Of a stretch of 64,000 nt of DNA, positions 60,956-64,000 are shown piece after piece. Numbering within the stretch: position 1 is the first letter of the stretch; every line of letters begins with the position of its first letter. The notes beneath the pieces are model-generated. The model saw only the letters and a program-made list of their open reading frames with translations, had not been told where the DNA came from and did no database searches. The stretch comes from Membranihabitans maritimus (GTDB lineage Bacteria > Bacteroidota > Bacteroidia > Chitinophagales > Saprospiraceae). Position numbers and translations under genes: made by a program. Location: NCBI RefSeq assembly GCF_021729145.1, contig NZ_JAJSLW010000008.1:124001-188000 (forward strand). Direction: 5' to 3'.

Positions 60956-62131
60956 TTACTTCCCGCCATCGCTTATTACTTTCCTGTTATTAAATACTTT
61001 TAGAATACTTTTATCGTAATCAGGAGACAAAATATCCTCTTCAGTAAAGCTGGTCATATATACTTTTTGTTCACCTGTGCGATTGTAATCATAGGTGATG
61101 TATATAGTCCCGTCTGGCGTTTGCTGACCGTCCGGGTAAGACACTGACGGTCGTTCATCTAACAATAAACCATTTGACCAATTCTCTCCGTCATCCTTTG
61201 AAATGAAAGCCATTAAATGAGAGCGACCGGTGCGTACGGAAATGGGGCCATGTTTGACCAAAAGTAAATTGCCGGAATTCAATTTTCGGATAAAAAAACG
61301 AGCACTGGGATGTTCCACCTCCGAATTTTTCATATCACTCCAGGTTTTTCCTACATCGGTTGAAAAACTTTCCCCAATCCCTGCTTTGGTCCGGATCCAC
61401 ATCCAAAGGGAATGGTCATCTTTTTCAATGATCATGTGTTCATCAAATGTGCGGATATCTTCGGGAATATGACATTCGCCTTTTACCTTCCATGTTTTTC
61501 CCTGATCGGTGGAGCTTACTAATTTTGCACTGTTGTCGGTCAGGAACCAGGTGGAAACCGGCAATATCCATTCTCCGTCAGATAATACCGTGGGCTTGCA
61601 CATCATTACTCCTTCCGCTAATCTTCGGGGGGAAGACCATTCCGGCATTGGATTATCACCGTCATTGGTGGTAATAGCCCATACCCCCGCAATATGTCCT
61701 TCCATTTCTACCTGGATCTTCTGGCTTATTCCCTGTGCCCAAAAGACCCATAGTTTACCATTGGGGTCTACCCATACCTCGGGATCGAATGTCCGAACAG
61801 GTCCGCCACTGTCAGGGTCAATAACCAAAACTTCATTCCATGAATTGCCGTTGTCATTGCTGTTAGCCACTACTACATAATTATTATGATCTTCTCCGGG
61901 AGTGGTTCCGGCATACCAGACAGCCCAGATGTGTCCACCTTTAGTCACGGCGAGACTCGAAATCCCGGTGAATCGGCGGCTGTCGGGAGAGTACTTATAA
62001 TACAGGCCCGGATCTTTAATGAGTTTTGGTGAGTTTAGAAATAGGTTTTGATTCTCCTGAGAGATAAGGGTGTTTGTAGGACCTGAGATTATCAGGTAAA
62101 TGACCGCACTTATGAAGAGTATTTTTTTCAT
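60956..62131 (-). CDS. BNR-repeat (sialidase-like) propeller protein, first copy
   Basis: A 391-residue exported protein with a signal peptide (about 1-24), a tandem paralogue of the BNR protein downstream. Asp boxes are NSNDNGNSW, SSTDQGKTW, STDVGKTW and SKDDGENW. The end SYPDGQQTPDGTIYITYDY matches the other copy. Many segments are near-identical (PTVL.SGEW, HLMAFIS, KHGPIS), but substitutions are spread along the whole length, so the duplication is not very recent. It is 30 bp downstream of the SusD gene and 30 bp upstream of the second copy. Confidence 0.85.
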   Translation of the reverse strand: MKKILFISAVIYLIISGPTNTLISQENQNLFLNSPKLIKDPGLYYKYSPDSRRFTGISSLAVTKGGHIWAVWYAGTTPGEDHNNYVVVANSNDNGNSWNEVLVIDPDSGGPVRTFDPEVWVDPNGKLWVFWAQGISQKIQVEMEGHIAGVWAITTNDGDNPMPEWSSPRRLAEGVMMCKPTVLSDGEWILPVSTWFLTDNSAKLVSSTDQGKTWKVKGECHIPEDIRTFDEHMIIEKDDHSLWMWIRTKAGIGESFSTDVGKTWSDMKNSEVEHPSARFFIRKLNSGNLLLVKHGPISVRTGRSHLMAFISKDDGENWSNGLLLDERPSVSYPDGQQTPDGTIYITYDYNRTGEQKVYMTSFTEEDILSPDYDKSILKVFNNRKVISDGGK

Positions 62132-62161
62132 TTTGATGATTTTTCTAATTTATTTAATGTT

Positions 62162-63946
62162 TTATTGTTCATTAGTAATTTCTGACAGGGGTTCTATGTT
62201 GGATTCATAACCCACATATCCTATATTTTGATTGATTCTTCCTCCATTATTGGCATCAATGGCAGATTGAGGAATGGGCCAAAGGACATGGTATGGATTA
62301 ATTTTGTATTCAAATTGTTCCCAAATTCTCCCTACATTATAAAATTCATTCTTTTCTATTACCCTATCATACCAATAATTCTTTTCATGAAAATTATTAA
62401 GTGAGTAGCCATCAAGATTATTTTCTGCTAATATAAAGGCTATTCTTGTCAGTTCACATTTTCTAGGTTCTTCAATATATAATTCTCTGGCCCGCTCGTC
62501 TAAAATATAATTTAAAGTTACGTCTTGTTCCGAAATTAAGGGAGCATGTGCTCGATCTCTCACTTTATTGATATCATCCGCAGCATTGGCCAAATCTCCC
62601 TTCCAATAATACGCTTCGGCTCTTAATAAATATGTTTCCGCTAATCGAAAAACATACCAATCGCTATTTCCACCTGTAGGCTTTTGGGGGCTTAATTCAT
62701 CTGGAACATTCACTTTGTAATATGGCCACGGATACCAGGCTCTCACTGAATCCTGAGGATTACTATCCGAAAAATCAACAGGTTGTCCAAAATAATCAGA
62801 ATCCGGATTATTGATTAATATTTTATCAGTTGAAACCCAATTTGTGTCCTCATCATGCCTCAAATCAGCCCCACAATCTACCCAAATATCAAAATTAGAA
62901 TAATTACAAGGTCTAAACATTCCTACCCCTCTGCCAAACTTTAAAATTTGTGGATCCCAGTTTGGGTCAACGCATGCTCTTTTCCCATCAGGATCCTTTA
63001 ACCAACTGGCGTGACTCCACCAAGGTGTATATACTCTCATAGTATGTGTACCACTTGTTTGTGCACCTGGAAACCCAAATTTATCCTGCACGACTAAAAT
63101 CCCTTCCGTGTTTGTTGACGCACTTTTATTCTCTTTCTGATGTAAATCCCAAATAACATTTAATTTTTCATTACTAGAAAAGGCACCAAACCGATCAGTC
63201 ATTAAGGAGTATTTCCCATTATCAATAATCTCTGAAGCCGAATTAACTGCCTGATCAAACTTACTATTCGCTAAATACACCTTGGTAAGTAAATGATTTG
63301 CTGCAGCTCTATTGATTTTACCTGGATCTACATCTTCAGGTAACCATTGAATAGCAAACTCTAGATCCGCCTCAATTTTATTAAGAATCGCATCCCTAGA
63401 ATGGGTCGTAAAATCATTTTTGGGACTGGTATGTTCGATATTAATAAATGGAACATCTCCAAATTGATGTACCAATCGATAATACCAATATGCTCTATGA
63501 AAATAAGCTTCAGATAAAATAGAATTTTTATCTGCCTCAGATTCCCATTCAGGGTTATCTATTCTGGAGATAACAACATTAGCATCACGTATAGGACTCC
63601 AAGCAACTTCCCAGTTTCTATATTCAGTCCATGCACCTACTTGAGTCGGGTTGGAAAATAAATCATGATTAATCACCATGTCTTGTCTTTGTTCTCCTGC
63701 TACGCCAATATCGGAAGAAATAAGTTCAAGTGTTAAAGGCATGGGATTATTACCATAAAAATCTGCGCGAAGATCCTTTCTCAAACTAAGTAAGACGGAT
63801 TCCATTCCCACTTTATTAACATAAATATTCTCGGGCGTATTTATGGACAACGGTTTAGGCTCTAGCCAATCATCCTCGCAACCGGAAAGTAAACAACTAA
63901 GAAAGAAAATAAAGCTATATATGTGTAATGATTTCATTTTATTCAA
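62162..63946 (-). CDS. SusD/RagB family outer-membrane lipoprotein
   Basis: A 594-residue glycan-binding lipoprotein. The signal peptide ends in the lipobox LSGC near residue 23, followed by EDDWLEPKP, typical of SusD proteins. The N-terminal helical part contains SEAYFHRAYWYYRLVHQFGDVP near 165 and the TPR-like segments after it. The C-terminal half contains RLAETYLLRAEAYYWKGD near 430 and VRDRAHAPL near 460, then DERARELYIEEPRKCELTR. It should form a lid on the SusC partner whose end is seen at the window edge. Substrate not predictable. Confidence 0.94.
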   Translation of the reverse strand: MNKMKSLHIYSFIFFLSCLLSGCEDDWLEPKPLSINTPENIYVNKVGMESVLLSLRKDLRADFYGNNPMPLTLELISSDIGVAGEQRQDMVINHDLFSNPTQVGAWTEYRNWEVAWSPIRDANVVISRIDNPEWESEADKNSILSEAYFHRAYWYYRLVHQFGDVPFINIEHTSPKNDFTTHSRDAILNKIEADLEFAIQWLPEDVDPGKINRAAANHLLTKVYLANSKFDQAVNSASEIIDNGKYSLMTDRFGAFSSNEKLNVIWDLHQKENKSASTNTEGILVVQDKFGFPGAQTSGTHTMRVYTPWWSHASWLKDPDGKRACVDPNWDPQILKFGRGVGMFRPCNYSNFDIWVDCGADLRHDEDTNWVSTDKILINNPDSDYFGQPVDFSDSNPQDSVRAWYPWPYYKVNVPDELSPQKPTGGNSDWYVFRLAETYLLRAEAYYWKGDLANAADDINKVRDRAHAPLISEQDVTLNYILDERARELYIEEPRKCELTRIAFILAENNLDGYSLNNFHEKNYWYDRVIEKNEFYNVGRIWEQFEYKINPYHVLWPIPQSAIDANNGGRINQNIGYVGYESNIEPLSEITNEQ

Positions 63947-63953
63947 TTGAAGA

Positions 63954-64000
63954 TTAAAGATTTAAATTTAAGCCCATGCTAAAAATCTTAGGCATCGGCG
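63954..64000 (-). CDS. SusC-type TonB-dependent receptor, C-terminal end only
   Basis: The last 15 codons of a gene running off the window. The frame reads PMPKIFSMGLNLNL and then a stop, which is the terminal strand typical of SusC proteins (PRxFxxGLNLxF). It ends 8 bp before the SusD gene, the standard SusC-SusD order. It would be the first visible gene of the operon that ends at the lactonase. Confidence 0.8.
   Translation of the reverse strand, partial: PMPKIFSMGLNLNL

Noticed and set aside
1-64000. Search for CRISPR arrays, insertion sequences, tRNA or rRNA genes
   Set aside because: No regularly spaced direct repeats, no transposase or integrase reading frame, and no tRNA-like cloverleaf was noticed by reading; a tRNA scan would be needed to exclude small RNA genes firmly.

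Overview
The window is a chromosomal segment of a Bacteroidota bacterium. The evidence is a SusC/SusD pair, a TonB receptor with a carboxypeptidase-like N-terminal domain, a sigma/FecR cassette, a secreted protein with a C-terminal type IX secretion (T9SS) sorting domain, a DUF4249 lipoprotein, a NUDIX-type arabinose regulator and TAnnTTTG-like promoter elements. The DNA is AT-rich and densely coding. I cannot place it below phylum with confidence; a free-living, probably marine, polysaccharide user fits best. I saw no tRNA, rRNA, transposase, integrase or CRISPR array.

Layout. 1-3.0 kb: the end of a LytS-type histidine kinase, then a LemA-TPM-TPM operon on the minus strand. 3.5-6.1 kb: lutABC (L-lactate oxidation), convergent with a lipid A-type acyltransferase whose true start appears to lie upstream of its first ATG. 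7.4-11.9 kb: a minus-strand cassette of ECF sigma factor, FecR and two surface-repeat proteins, one carrying an STN signalling domain. 12-19.3 kb: a tricorn-like protease, a GlxA-type regulator divergent from an SRPBCC protein, ArfB, a GNAT acetyltransferase, a second SRPBCC protein and an RRM protein. 19.3-23.7 kb: leuACDB. 23.8-30.4 kb: a 518-residue unknown protein, a T9SS-exported animal-peroxidase homologue that appears to lack its proximal heme ligand, dihydrolipoyl dehydrogenase and CoaD. 30.6-33.9 kb: a TonB receptor and a DUF4249 lipoprotein. 34.1-40.1 kb: a GntR-type regulator divergent from an L-rhamnose catabolic operon. 40.2-40.8 kb: a DUF4160/DUF2442 pair. 40.9-45.6 kb: betB-betA and a convergent choline-transporter-like symporter. 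46.1-55.6 kb: an arabinose cluster (mutarotase, GH2, AraR, AraB, AraD, symporter, AraA). 55.8-64 kb: a minus-strand polysaccharide utilisation operon (SusC end, SusD, two BNR propeller proteins, an Nramp-like transporter, DgoK, DgoA-type aldolase, SMP-30 lactonase).

How it fits together. From about 34 kb on, most genes feed sugars into central metabolism. Rhamnose goes through isomerase, kinase and a fused aldolase/dehydrogenase that should make L-lactate, which LutABC can oxidise to pyruvate. Arabinose goes through AraA/AraB/AraD to xylulose-5-phosphate. Aldonates of the galactonate type go through lactonase, DgoK and aldolase to pyruvate and glyceraldehyde-3-phosphate. Together with GH2, BNR and SusCD genes this suggests growth on a plant or algal polysaccharide containing rhamnose, arabinose and galactose-type sugars, but the glycan itself is not identified.

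The best candidates for undescribed biology are the Nramp-fold transporter without the metal-binding motifs inside the sugar-acid operon, the sigma/FecR cassette attached to a non-TonB STN-repeat protein, and the apparent pseudo-peroxidase.
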